From Entrophospora sp. SA101 (lineage: Eukaryota > Glomeromycota > Glomeromycetes > Entrophosporales > Entrophosporaceae), in assembly GCA_958430865.1 (NCBI GenBank), contig CAUDNR010003335.1, positions 44,448-108,447 of the forward strand: a DNA stretch of 64,000 nt, written 5' to 3'. The position numbers and the translations under genes are program-made. This document shows, in pieces, positions 1 to 11,291 of the stretch. Each line of letters begins with the position of its first letter. Position 1 is the stretch's first letter. The notes beneath the pieces were generated by a model. The model was not told the origin of the DNA and did not search any database. It saw only the letters and a list, made by a program, of their open reading frames with translations.

Positions 1-152
1 TGACTTTGAGGGTCATATTATTTTTGGTTTTATTAACAACCTGCCTTAAATTTTCTTAAAGCAGATACATATGATAAAGAAGTTAATCTCAAATTTGGTA
101 GTGGTTTCTACACAAGCAAGGGTATCAAATGAGGGTGTGAAGACATTCAATT

Positions 153-500
153 ATAAAATTTTACTATGATGCAGATCATCCAAATTTACTACTATTGATC
201 GGAGAATGCGCAGAAAATGCACAGTAATAGTTTTCAGAAATGCACAAAAAACCGAAATTCCGTTGTTTTTTGGAGAAGTGGTGTAATAAATGCAGAAAAC
301 CTAATACTAAAAACACAAAGAATTTTACTCTCTATGTGTTTTCTGAAAACTAATGCTAAGGACATTTTTTGTGTGTTTTCCGTGCGTTCTTCCATATGTT
401 TCCTATGTAAAACGTGCTCTTTGCGGGAAGATTCCATACATTTCCTGTTTTGGTATTGTATTTCCCGTGTATTTTCCATACAAGATTTTTTATAGGAAGT
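153..500. repeat. Degenerate repeat-rich stretch, possible MITE-like relic
   Basis: This stretch is built from scattered, loosely inverted copies of short motifs. The left half has aaaatgcacag-like and ttcagaaatgcac-like words. The right half has related words in the other orientation (gtgttttccgtgcg, cccgtgtattttcc). Both strands stay open for 80-90 codons, but the translations look like no protein and mirror each other, as expected from an inverted-repeat relic. The left edge (153-188) carries a motif around actatgatgcagatca that recurs near 14583-14614. No clear terminal repeats or target duplications could be fixed. Low confidence. Confidence 0.3.
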
Positions 501-540
501 TGGGAAGCAATTGTGTTATCCCCATTACCTTGACATCATA

Positions 541-1105
541 AACCCCCGATCACAATAATAGCTTAGCTAGAAATAAAAAATATACAAGGTGATATTAAAA
601 CAAGTCCCTATCACAATAAAACTCTTGTTTTTGCCACAAAAATTCTAGTCTTGTATACAAAAACAAAGAAAAGAAAATAAAACACCCAGCTAATTCTAAA
701 CAACGTTGGAGGAAGCTAAAAATCATTATTGAGAAGATTATTTAAGGAGGAGCTATGAAATGCATTAATCCTAGAATGACAGTTGTTGCACGTAGAAGTT
801 GAATAATTTTGATGGTATGTACAGCCAAACCTCGTTTCAAAAATCTATAGGGAAAACATAAGAAATTGCATTTAAAATTTGTTTTGACAAATTTATGTTT
901 TTATATGTAAAGCAAGTGAAGCAAAATTTATTAAAAAATTTTGTTGTAACGCGAATTTAATTATTGAAGGTTTAGCTGTAGATCATCATATTAATAGGTG
1001 GTGTTACAATCAATGATCTTTTTGTAATAAATAAATAAAGTGTATCGTTTTTTTTTTTAATAATATTCCACTTTTTACCAAAGAAAATTTGAATTACATC
1101 TATAA
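541..1105. other. Intergenic, no gene seen; tropomyosin upstream region
   Basis: AT-rich sequence with no sustained reading frame. The last 100 bases are A/T-rich and presumably hold the tropomyosin promoter and 5' leader, but no specific element is assigned. Confidence 0.5.
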
Positions 1106-1637
1106 ATGGATAAACTTAAAGAGGTAAACAAATGTTTTCAAAAAGATGGACTTAATAAAGACATTCTATAATAATAAAATAATTAATATTATTACTTCTT
1201 ATTGTTCATAGAAAATAAATACACTTAGAGATGAACGTGATGCAGCAATTTCTAGTAGTGAAGAAGTAAAAAATGAAAATAAGAAAGTTCAAGATGAGCT
1301 CACTGCTAAAGAGCGAGAAAATCATTCTCTTACAAAGAAAGTTTCACAACTTGAGTCTGACCTGGATGAAGCTCTAAAAAACTTGAAAGAAATTACTGAA
1401 AAGTAAGGGTTTGAATTATTATTAGATTCGTAGTACTGATATATTTACTAATTTATGTATATTTTTATTTATAGACTTCGTGAGATTGATGTTAAATCAG
1501 AAAGTCAAGAACGTCATATTGCTAAACTTGAAGAAGAATGTACAGAAAAAGATGCACAAATAGAAGAAAAGAAAAAGGCATATGATGAATTAAAAAATGA
1601 ATATGATGAAACTATTAAACATCTTGATAATATTTAA
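1106..1637 (+). CDS. Tropomyosin (short, 123 aa)
   Basis: Actin-filament-binding coiled-coil protein that stabilises cytoplasmic actin cables and contractile-ring filaments. There are three exons: 1106-1123, 1212-1402 and 1475-1637. The introns have GT-AG ends and phases join exactly (18+191+163 nt = 123 codons plus stop). The N-terminus MDKLKEKINTLRDE closely matches yeast Tpm1/Cdc8, and the C-terminal half (EITEKLREIDVKSE, YDELKNEYDE) matches the conserved fungal end. The product is all heptad coiled coil with no glycine or proline breaks. Known fungal tropomyosins are 161 aa (Cdc8, Tpm2) or 199 aa (Tpm1). This one lacks one 38-residue period between the HSLTKK segment and the LREIDVK segment. 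The introns are only 88 and 72 nt, so neither can hide a 38-codon exon. The start is the only ATG that gives the conserved N-terminus. It is tail-to-tail with the gene at 1803-2382. Confidence 0.9.
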
Positions 1638-1802
1638 AAATGTTTTATTATTTTATTTAAATGTCATTAATAATTTATTATTTTATATGATTTATATATT
1701 ATATTTATTAGGTGAGACTACATATCATAATTATCATGAACATTTATGTTTAACCAATAAATAAAATATAAATATTATCATTTTATGTTATAATTGATTG
1801 GT

Positions 1803-2382
1803 TCATGATTTTTTAATCTCTGATACAACATATCTAGTTTCTAATAATTCATCTTCTGTCACCTTAACTGTTGGTATGATTGATTGGTCAAGTTTAAATA
1901 CTAAATTCTTTGAAGATCTAATGTCTCTCTCCAAATCTTTAATCCCATCTCTTGTTTCCTGTTATTATTAATATCATATTTATTATTATTAGTAAATATT
2001 ATTACTATTATTATTAATAAATTATTATTAATGACTAATAGTAATTAATAATAACAACCTCAACAGATTTTTGAATTGTTTTCAATGAATTTATATTTTG
2101 AATAATTGAATTATTTACATATGATAAATGATTATTAGTTATGTTATTTATTTCTTGCCATAATTTTTGATTTGATTCAACTATTTTTTTTTAAAAATCA
2201 TTTTAGCATTAAATTTTTACAAGAAAATCAAATCAACAAAAACAAAAAACATACTCAGTTCCTTTTCCAAAGGTGTTCTTCTAATAATTGTGGATAATTA
2301 TCAGTAAAATGAAAATTTTTTTAAAAAAAAATCATAAATCTAGAAATAATTTAATTTATATTTACTTTGTTGAAGAAGACAT
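1803..2382 (-). CDS. Small coiled-coil protein, 106 aa, unrecognised
   Basis: A four-exon gene too fragmented to appear as one open frame. Exons, in order of transcription, are 2382-2366, 2280-2255, 2180-2059 and 1958-1803. All introns are GT-AG and phases are consistent (17+26+122+156 nt = 106 codons plus stop). The product begins MSSSTKRTPLEKELIESNQK. It is polar and helical, with the central segment (LWQEINNITN, SLKTIQKSVEET, GIKDLERDIRS) predicting coiled coil. It has no signal peptide, membrane span or catalytic motif. Size and composition resemble small subunits of trafficking or kinetochore complexes, but I cannot assign a family. The exact phase closure over three introns is the main support that it is real. 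Its stop lies 165 bases from the tropomyosin stop. Confidence 0.65.
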
Positions 2383-4378
2383 TTATAAATATTTTTTGTT
2401 GAAAAAAGATTGAATTACACACATTATTTGTGTTACAATTAATTATTTGTTTCATTTATTTTGAAAGAGGGGGGTTCTTTATCAATTAAAGGAGTAGCAG
2501 CAGTGATTAACTAGTGAGTAAATCAGATTCAGAAGAGGAAGAAAGTGATGAATGAATCTGCTGCATTAAATTAGGACGAACTTTGTAAAAAAAAAACAGC
2601 ATGTAAGAAAGGTTGTATATAACTATATCTTTAATAAAAATCAATTAGCATGTAATAGTAGAGATTTCTTGTAATGTTTTCTTGCTTATATCAGATAAGT
2701 AATTATAATAATGATGACTGTGGTGTTGATTTGATTATAATATTGATGATTTTATTTTTTAAAATGTTATGTTGTGTTTAGGAAATTTATGTGATATAAT
2801 GGTACAGTCAAGGTTACCTTTTTTCATTGAGAAAAATCACAAACTTCCAATTGGAATGACATTAACAAGTGGAGTAATTAATTATATGAACCATCAATAA
2901 GACATTAGTATTAATGCACGATGTTTAACATTGTCAGTGCTAGAAAAATATGGCGATGATGATTTGTAAAAATCCTTGAGGTGATGGTAAGCTTATTAGA
3001 GAGTATTATTAATTTGGATGATACAGGATTTAGCATCGAGAGCAAATCAGGTAAATAAAATGGTTTCTCGGAACAGACGATGATCAAAAGATTTATATTC
3101 TTGTGATAAATTGGTTGAGATTACTAAAAGCTAAATTATATATAGAATCAAAGATCCAACACTATATAGACTATGTAAATTATATAAAAAAATTATTATC
3201 GCTATGTTAAATTTCAATATATATATGTATAACTATTATTTTCCATCATCTATCATTACTATTACCATCTTTCCACCAATTCTCTTATTTTACGTTCAAT
3301 AATCAAGTTTCCTAATGGTTACATTTCATTGGACTACCATTGGATCATCATTATGTATTTGTAAAAATTTCATAATCCCAAAAAATCATACTGTTACTTC
3401 ACTAATAGTACACGATGGATATTGATATTGAATAATCGAAAGAATGTGTAATAAAAAATGAGGAAAAGAAATTAAACGGTCACACATGTATGGTGCATTG
3501 GAGGTCATAAAATTTTCAATTTAGAAGTACTGCTTATCCCAAAACCTACAATTGATAAACCCGACTGGGTATTTGGGAATTAAATTGATTCTCGCAGATA
3601 AATTTAGCTGGAAGGTGAATCAGTTTGCCTATATATAAAGAACAATCTTAATAATTATATAATAGGCCCACATTCTCATTAATATCTACATTTCTTCGGT
3701 TAAACTAAAACCATCTATATTTCGTCGTTACCTATTATGTAATTTCATGAAATTGCCATGTTGATTATGGTAATTACTGTACACAAATAATAATAAAATA
3801 AATTTGATCGATCGGCTCAGGATTATCAAAATTTCAAAAGAGCATTTTAAGCAATTCGAAATATTAATAAATCACAAGAATATTACGATCTTAAATACAT
3901 GTTGGTGTAGAGCCAAACATTCTAGAGATTCACACGCATCCATTCGTTCTTTAACAAAAAGACAATCGGTATTATGTTGTAAGGCGTCACATATTAAACT
4001 AGTGAGGCAGTTTTAAAACAATCTTCAGGTAAGTTTATTAAAATGGAGCTTTTCAATAAAACGCGTGAAACTTGAAAAGATACCACTATTTTTATTAATA
4101 ACAATATAATAATCCCTCCCTGTGATTGTGTGATCTTGTGATTAATCCCGCTTCATCGATTAATAAGATTGCATTATTCACTTTAACGAAAAGTTTTTAA
4201 GTTCATGTGTCAAATTTGGATCTTTTTTTCAAAAGAATTTTGATTGAAATTTTAGTTTAATAATTAACAGATAAATCTTAGAAATGTGCAAATTTTCTCG
4301 AGATTATATTCTACAAAATGCAGATCTGTTGTGAAACTACAAAAATTTGTTGATCAATTTTATCAATTTTATCAAAAA
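2383..4378. other. Gene-free AT-rich interval containing duplication breakpoint
   Basis: No supportable gene. Short frames (for example around 2815-2900 and 3804-4016) lack ATG starts, splice context or homology and are probably chance. Position 2646 is where similarity to the copy at 32160 begins. Because that copy starts directly at an assembly gap, the true left end of the duplication is unknown and may lie further upstream. Confidence 0.45.
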
Positions 4379-6003
4379 ATGTCAAAATTAATTAGTAGTA
4401 TAATTACTGAAAATTCCGATGATAGTATTATAAAAGAACAACAAAATCAAGTTTGTGGCATGTAAATTATCTTAATTATGTATATTATTGTAATTACTAT
4501 AGTAATTTGAATTTTTTTTTGTTAATGAAGTCATTTTCTAAATTCTAATTTTTCTAAAAAAAAAAATTATAGATGTAAAAAGCAAAATTCAAAATATAAC
4601 TGTCCGAGATGTAATCTTAAATATTGTTCATTAGATTGTTATAAGCATCAAGTACCCATCATTTTTTACATGAGAGAAATTGATTACTATAAAATTTTGG
4701 TTTTAAAAATTATTAATTTTTTGTTTTTTTTTTTTAAAAAAAAATACAATTGCTACCATCATATAGAGTCATTTAACATGTACAGAATCGTTTTATAAAG
4801 ATAATATAATGGAAGAGATTAAGAGTCAAGGACTTGTTGATGAAGATCAAAAAAATAAAATGTTAAATTTCTTAAGAAAATTTGAACAAGAAAATGATGA
4901 GACAATTAAGGAATCTATATATCAAGATCAAGATTTAGAAGGTTCATCCATTTAATTAATTGATTAATTAATTATAATGATTAGCATTTATATATATTTG
5001 TTATAATTTAGATGAAGAAGATATTATTGAAAGATTTAAAGATATAAATATTGGTATGAAAATTCAATTAAATAAATTGATGCTTTATTATTAATATTAA
5101 AAAATATATCAAGAGACCATAATAATCAATTAATAAACACATAATATATGAATAAATAAATGGATGATTAGATTCAGCAGATTTTCAAACAATATGGAAT
5201 AAGTTGACAGAGAAAGAACGTCAAGAATTTTTAGAAGGAAAAATAGAAAATTTTATTGTAGAATTAGAATTATGGAAACCTTGGTGGCAATCATTAAGTC
5301 AACAACAATCATCTAAAATAATTGAACTTACTAATGATGATGATGATAAATTAAATAATAATAATAATAATAACAATAATGTGAAAAATTCAACTAGACC
5401 AAAAATAATTTCCAATATTGTTAAATTAGATTTTGCAAAAAAACCTCCAAATCCTGGTATTATTTATAATCTTGTGAATATTTTGTATCCTTTTTATGTT
5501 TATTATTATTATTATTATTGCTATTATTATTATTATTGAAAATATTCTCAACTTGTATCATAATCAAATAATTAATTAGGTATGCATATGCTTATACTTG
5601 TAGATTTTTTAATGGGGAAATATTAGAAAATTTAGAAGAATCATGTTTAGTAATATGGGATTTATCACCTATTCTATCATCAAATCAAAATCTAGTATAT
5701 GAAAATGCTTCACATGCAATTTCTATGAGTTTGCAATTAACTTTAAAGGTAATAAATGCGTTTCTGCATATGTGTACATTATAATTTCATTATTTACTTG
5801 TTATTTTTGTTATTTATCATTTATCTTTTTTCAAAAATTAGAATACTAAATACAAACAACCTCCAGATTTTTCATATTTGATAATAAATGATATTATTTC
5901 ATTATTATCTACACATGAAAATACACTTGCAGCATTATCAGATCTGTTAAATCTTTTTCAGAAATTTAATTCATCTGCATCTGTATCCACAAAAATAACC
6001 ACG

Positions 6004-6034
<31 letters not shown>

Positions 6035-6348
6035 TAAATAAAAAATCAAAGTCTAAACAAAAATCTTTTTTAAATGGGAAAAAAATTGAATTTTATTTGT
6101 CATACACAGGTTATTTGCTATCAATAGATAAAGAAAAGGAAAAGTTTGACAAGGTTGATGAAATGACATTGAGAATGAAATTGTTGATTAGTGAACTTGA
6201 AATTTTTAAACAAACCAAAATTTTGGAACATGATAATCATCAAATATTGCAAAAAGATGTCGAAAAAGTTTTAGAATATAAAAAAGTAAGATTTGAAAAT
6301 AATGATGATGATGATGAGAAAGATCAAAGGATTATTGAAGAGATTTAA
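4379..6348 (+). CDS. Zinc finger HIT domain protein, ZNHIT2-like (copy 1)
   Basis: Seven exons: 4379-4461, 4573-4651, 4767-4941, 5012-5053, 5172-5484, 5580-5748 and 5842-6348. They join in phase to 455 aa. A HIT-type zinc finger lies at residues 26-59, with ligands C26/C29, C38/C41, C46/C50, H53 and C59. The domain order and the block ending in YNLVNILYAYAYTCRFFNGE (exon 5/6 junction) fit ZNHIT2. That protein family works with the R2TP/HSP90 chaperone system in assembling large RNPs such as U5 snRNP. A region of poly-Asn (about residues 185-195) and a serine run encoded by a TCA repeat (6004-6034) are low-complexity insertions. The C-terminus is acidic and charged. The start is the first ATG after an in-frame stop and places the zinc finger at the N-terminus. 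It converges on the LIM gene, with 148 bases between stops. Confidence 0.85.
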
Positions 6349-6496
6349 ATAAAATAGCAATGGCATTCAAACTGCCAAAAAAAAATTTTATTATTATTAT
6401 TGTTACAACTCAAAGTTCTCTAATATATATTCTCCAAAAAATAAAAATGATTGTTATTATTAAAATTACATAAACAGTATATTATTATTGTTATTA

Positions 6497-7442
6497 TCAG
6501 CTTAACATTTCTCTATAATGTACATCACAATAAGGTTGTCCTTGGTGAATATAATAATATGAACTATTGAATGGTTGTTTACAAGTCTAAGAAAATAGAA
6601 ATAAAAATTAATTAATATATATCTAATACAAGGATTTACACAATTAAATAACCTACCTTGCAACCGAAACAATCACGGTGCCACTTTCCATCCAATGCAT
6701 TTGTAAATTCTCCTTTGATTGGGTTTTGACAACCCTTACATTTTGGCGCTAAATAATAATATTAGTTTATTGATTTAATATAATACATACATTTCTAATA
6801 GTAGAATTAATGAATGAATGATCTATTTACCAAATTTTTTCATCCAATCTTTTTCACAGTATGGAAAACCATCATGCACCATGAAACCACCACTTTCAAA
6901 TGGACCGCCACATTCACGACAAAAGAAATGTCCTACATGCCAAGATTTTCCAAGTGCTGTAATAGATTGCTAATAATTTTTTTTTTAAAAAATTTTATAT
7001 TATTATAATGATGAATCACAAATATTTTTTTTCCTCTCCAAAATAAAATAAAAATAATTTACCCCTTCAATAGGTGTATTACAATAACCACATCTTGGAC
7101 TAAACAATTCATGAAAATCTAAATGACAATATGGCAATCCATCTTGTTCAAAAAAAGCAACATGTTCTAAAGAAGTATTACATTTTGTACATGTGAAATG
7201 ATCTGGATGCCATTTTTTCCCCATTGCCGACAAAACTTTCCCTGTGATTGATTTACCACAACCCCCACAATTTAATGATGCTATATTATGTATAGACGAT
7301 GATAGTCTACTATTGTTATTATTGTCACCAAGAGGTTGATTATTTGATGGATGTATTTTTGAAGTTGGTGTTGAATTACGTTTATGTTCTTGATTATTTT
7401 CTGATATATTACTATTGATGCTATTTCTATTACTATTATTAC

Positions 7443-7484
<42 letters not shown>

Positions 7485-8646
7485 CACCACCGATACTATT
7501 GTTATTAATAGCAATACCATTGTTGTTATTAATTGTATTGTTTGAATTTGAAATATTTTTCTCGTCAGATTTTTCTGAATGAGGGAATTTCTTTTGAGCG
7601 TCATCAAATTGTGCATTCCAATATGATTCATTATTCCCACCACTCCTATCATTATTACCATTATTATTATTTTTTAGTTCATTATTTAATTGCTTGTCAA
7701 ATTGATGTTGTTTTTGTAATATATTTACTGTAGAGTTGTATATCTTTTTGTTTTTATTGATTTCACTTTGAATTTGCTCTGGAGTTTGTTTAATTAATGA
7801 CGGGGTCCTTGATGCTGGTTTGGAAGAAGCAGTATGTGACTTGAATGCAGCAGATAAAACATAACTACCTTTTGTGCCATCATCTATTTTTGTATTAGAA
7901 GCATTAGCAGAGATGGCTCCTTCATCAATATTGTTGTTATTATTATAACTACTGTTAACATCTGTAGTTTGATTATTATTTTGTTTAAAAGAAAGCTTTG
8001 TTTCCGTTGGATAAGTTAGATCATTAATTAGTTCATTAATATCATTATTTTTATCAATCTTGTTTGTAATAGTTTCACGAAAACTTGATTCTGATAAAGC
8101 AGAATCTGTGGTGTTTAGTTGTGTAGAGGAAGGAGGCGAATAAGCAGCAGAGCTGGAAACTGATTCAGGAGAAGATGGTGTTTTGATGTTTTCTTCAATT
8201 TTTTGACTAAGTGAACGAGTAAGAATTGAAGTGGTCTTGTTTGGAGAAGGATATACCCTTGGACCATACAAACCTCCTACTTTCCTCTCAGTTGAATAAG
8301 TGGGAATAGAATCAACAATAATCGAAGAGGAGGAGGAGGAGGAGGAGGAGGAGAAGGTAGAAGGAGGAGAAGAAGGACTTAAAATTACATTATTAATATT
8401 GTTATTGTTATTGGATGGAACAGTTGAAGTTATTGGACTTTTTGGTGGCGTTATTAAACTTGAACGTTTAGGAGGTGCTTTATTCTTTAAATTTTTTAAA
8501 TAATTTGCTAAAAAAAAATATAAATTATTAATGATATTATCATCAGTTAGAAACAATTTATTGGGGATAAATAAAGTATTAGTCTCGGACAGAATTCAAA
8601 AAACTTTACCAAGTTCATCTTTTGTAAGATTTTTTTTATCATTCAT
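6497..8646 (-). CDS. Paxillin-like protein with three C-terminal LIM domains (copy 1)
   Basis: Five exons in transcription order: 8646-8610, 8507-7063, 6969-6831, 6748-6657 and 6586-6497. They close in phase to 600 aa. The N-terminal two-thirds is disordered: Pro/Ser-rich, with a Ser run from a GAG/CTC repeat (8326-8352 region) and long Asn runs from an ATT repeat (7441-7482 region). Three LIM zinc-binding domains follow at about residues 426-478, 485-541 and 545-597. All show the CxxC...HxxC / CxxC...CxxC/D/H layout (for example CGGCGKS, CTKC, CGYC, CREC, CKGC, CKTC, final YCDVH). Fungal paxillin-like proteins (Pxl1 type) scaffold actin and Rho signalling at sites of polarised growth and septation. 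Cytoskeletal scaffolding is therefore inferred, and paralogous LIM proteins (for example LRG1-like) are less likely because no RhoGAP domain is present. Confidence 0.85.
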
Positions 8647-9561
8647 CTTTATTATAAATTGTTGTTAAAAAAAAATTTGAGTTTTAAATCGAAAAAAAAA
8701 ATAAATCATCCCAATATGGTAATGGGGTTGAATAACTCCTTTATTTATAAAGAAGGTTGTAAGACAAACATGACACAATTGTACTTCTCTTGTCACATCA
8801 GGTATCGAGCATAATTAGAAATTTCATATCACGAAACGTTAAATATAAAAAAAGAACTTTTCTTTCGTTATTACTAATTATGGTACAATAATAATTTTTC
8901 TTTTCAACTTTTCAATAAAAAAAGGTGTATATTGCATTTTTTTTACTCCTATAACTTTTAGACTCCCTGCTGAGCCGATCATCATTTTTGACAACAAAAT
9001 AATATAAATAAATAGTTTGTTTTATATGTAATAGTAGTATTATGTGGTTTGTTGGAATGCTAAAATCTCAATTAAGGTTTTGGTATGTGGTACAAAATGA
9101 AATGTTTCGGAAAAAAAACACCAGATCGACAAAAATGTAACTCGATCATCAATCATTATTATTTTCTTATTTTGTATTTTGTCAAAAAATAATTATTTTT
9201 TTGATTACTTGTTATTCAATTAAATTACTTATTAGATTCGTATTTGTTTTTAACAAATGTTTATATTGAATATAAATAAGCTATAATTTCAACGAGCTTG
9301 GAAAAAATATTGTGTATGTACATTGTATCGCTGTATGTAATATGCTGCATACATCCCATTTTCGACTTTCTCAAAAAGGAACCCAACACCGAAACTCCTA
9401 TATATTACTATAGTAAATAAAAAAATATGAATGATTTACATAAAATCGGATCTTTTTTTAAATTTAATATTAAATACACGTGACGTTTGAAATTTTTTCT
9501 TATGAAAAATGGAAATTTACTCTGAAACCAAGCTATCGATAATTACATTCGCAAAGAAATC
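8647..9561. other. Intergenic, LIM gene upstream region
   Basis: AT-rich, no gene seen. It presumably includes the LIM gene promoter (minus strand) and leads into the ML-like pseudogene. Confidence 0.5.
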
Positions 9562-10044
9562 GTGAACCGAAATTTTATTCTTGCATTCATTTTATTGGCC
9601 AAACTTTCCATGGTTGATACTATTCCACATCAACTTCATAAAAAAGATGCTACTGTCTTCTATCTCTATTGAAGAAGATAACTACCCTTACTCACTGTAA
9701 CATTTTCAGATCGTATCGTTCCCAGAGGAACCGCTGATTTCATTGTTACCGGAAAACTAGCGAAAGATATCGCCTCAGGTCCCGAAGTTATTATTGTATT
9801 TGGCGAGCCCATATTTTCCCATTTACTGCGGATGTTTACTATATTCAGTGGAAGTTCGGATACCAGCAGATTTACCTAAATTCTAGTTACTGCTTTAGAT
9901 TCATCTTCTGAGGCTGTTGTAGGCTGTGCATCGGGTGATGCTGCATTTATTGAGAATACAACCAAAATTTTCGATTTTGACATAAATGTTGATAAAAACA
10001 TGAAAGGAAATTGGTTTATTCTATCAATACTTAACCAATTTTAG
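9562..10044 (+). pseudogene. Pseudogene of a secreted ML-domain-like protein
   Basis: The expected start codon is GTG rather than ATG (9562). Directly after it comes a clear signal peptide (NRNFILAFILLAKLS) and a short pro-region (IPHQLHKKDATV). Several frame changes and stops follow. Recognisable mature segments then appear: IVPRGTADFIVTGKLAKDI, VEVRIPADLPKF, TALDSSSEAVVGCASGDAAF. The layout (signal peptide, beta-sandwich strands with PRGTADF and a C-terminal cysteine) resembles the small secreted MD-2-related lipid-recognition proteins that are multi-copy in AM fungi. That assignment is by motif memory and is moderate. The segment up to 9844 is duplicated at 39076-39358. Confidence 0.55.
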
Positions 10045-11291
10045 AAATTAGTTAAAGGGGCAATTGACGCCAACTAGATCGCTAGCAAAACATTATTAAT
10101 ATTATCAAAACCTAAAATTCCTACCCCAGAATTCGGTTTTTTTAAGTTAGAAATAATCTATTAACGTTAATTATTTGGCACTAATTAAACAGCGTTTTTA
10201 CAACGGATACTAATTAATATTAAATTATTATTATAAATTTATTATTTTATATTGTAAATCAATTTCATGCTTATTTATATCACATAGTTCGATTTTACTT
10301 GATAGTATAGTCATAATAACCGGTTTCGCCGACAAAATCGTTCGTTAGTAAGATGTATAAAAGAACATTCGACTTTCTAGTTTAAATAATCATATAATAT
10401 ATTGAATTTATTAATTTTATCCAATGAATTTGTCCTCAAGTTATTTTTACGAATATACAACAGATCACTTTATTGAAAATATTCATGTTTATGTAGAAAA
10501 TATAGTTAAAACATTACAATTAATCTATATATAATAATGAAGCACTTCATAAAAATTGACAGATAAATGTTTAGAAACAGTTTGTGATAATAGCGACAGA
10601 TTATTTGGGTCAAGTGAATTTAATTCATATCATCATCATATTGACGGCTGTTCTTGGAAGAGATGTATTAATGAAATAAATAAATGTATGGAAAAGGAGT
10701 AATTATATGTTAATATTACTTATTAGTCAGTATTTTTCCTAAGGATTTATGGGAAACTTTTATGGATTATTATTTATCCTCCACTTTAGATTTATTACCA
10801 TCATAATCAAAGAGTAGATTCAGACCAGACCAAAACTTGTTGGTCTCAATAGGCTCGGTCCATTACCATCAATAAAATACTAAATTGTGACACCAATAGT
10901 CCAGCGTCATAGCCAACCTTTGGTTTAGATCTGAAAACTTGGAAATGGATATAAATAAATAATGGAAATGGTATACAAATTTAATTATGTTACTAATAAT
11001 AATCAAAATATTTAAAATATTTACCATATTTAGATAGTGGTGATGTATATTTTCAACAAGATGGTAGTCTTACTGACAAGTAAAAAACCTATAGGCAGTA
11101 AATTTGATGAGTTGATTTTCCAATAATTAATATTAAGCTTATAAATAATAAAAAATAAAAATAAAAAAATAAAAATAAAATAAAAATAAAAAAAAGGATT
11201 ACAAATCCAACTTCTCCGTTCTCAAATAGATTAGCTCCGTTTGTAATTTTGGATTTTCAATTTTTCATTTCTAGAAGACCGACCATCTGGG
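10045..11291. other. Gene-free AT-rich interval
   Basis: No supportable gene. Around 10565-10702 a short frame with a few cysteines and histidines is open but has no start, splice context or recognisable family. An A-rich AAATA tandem run is present at about 11147-11195. Confidence 0.4.

Larger units (their letters stand above)
2646..9844 (+). repeat. 7.2-kb segmental duplication, copy 1
   Basis: Every stretch I compared is identical to 32160-39358 at a constant offset of 29514 bases. This includes trinucleotide runs, poly-A tracts and introns. The unit contains the ZNHIT2-like gene, the LIM gene and the first part of an ML-like pseudogene. The right end is sharp at 9844, where copy 1 continues through the pseudogene and copy 2 switches to unrelated sequence. 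In copy 1 the sequence is continuous across the breakpoint, so copy 1 appears to be the ancestral arrangement. Confidence 0.95.

Noticed and set aside
3804..4016. 70-codon frame, present in both duplication copies
   Set aside because: It starts at TTG, has no splice partners and resembles nothing. Its presence twice only reflects the duplication.
7281..7661. 126-codon frame with a long isoleucine run on the minus strand
   Set aside because: It is the out-of-frame translation of the ATT repeat that encodes the Asn run of the LIM protein.
8300..8503. 67-codon glutamate-rich frame on the plus strand
   Set aside because: It is the antisense of the Ser-coding repeat in the LIM gene.
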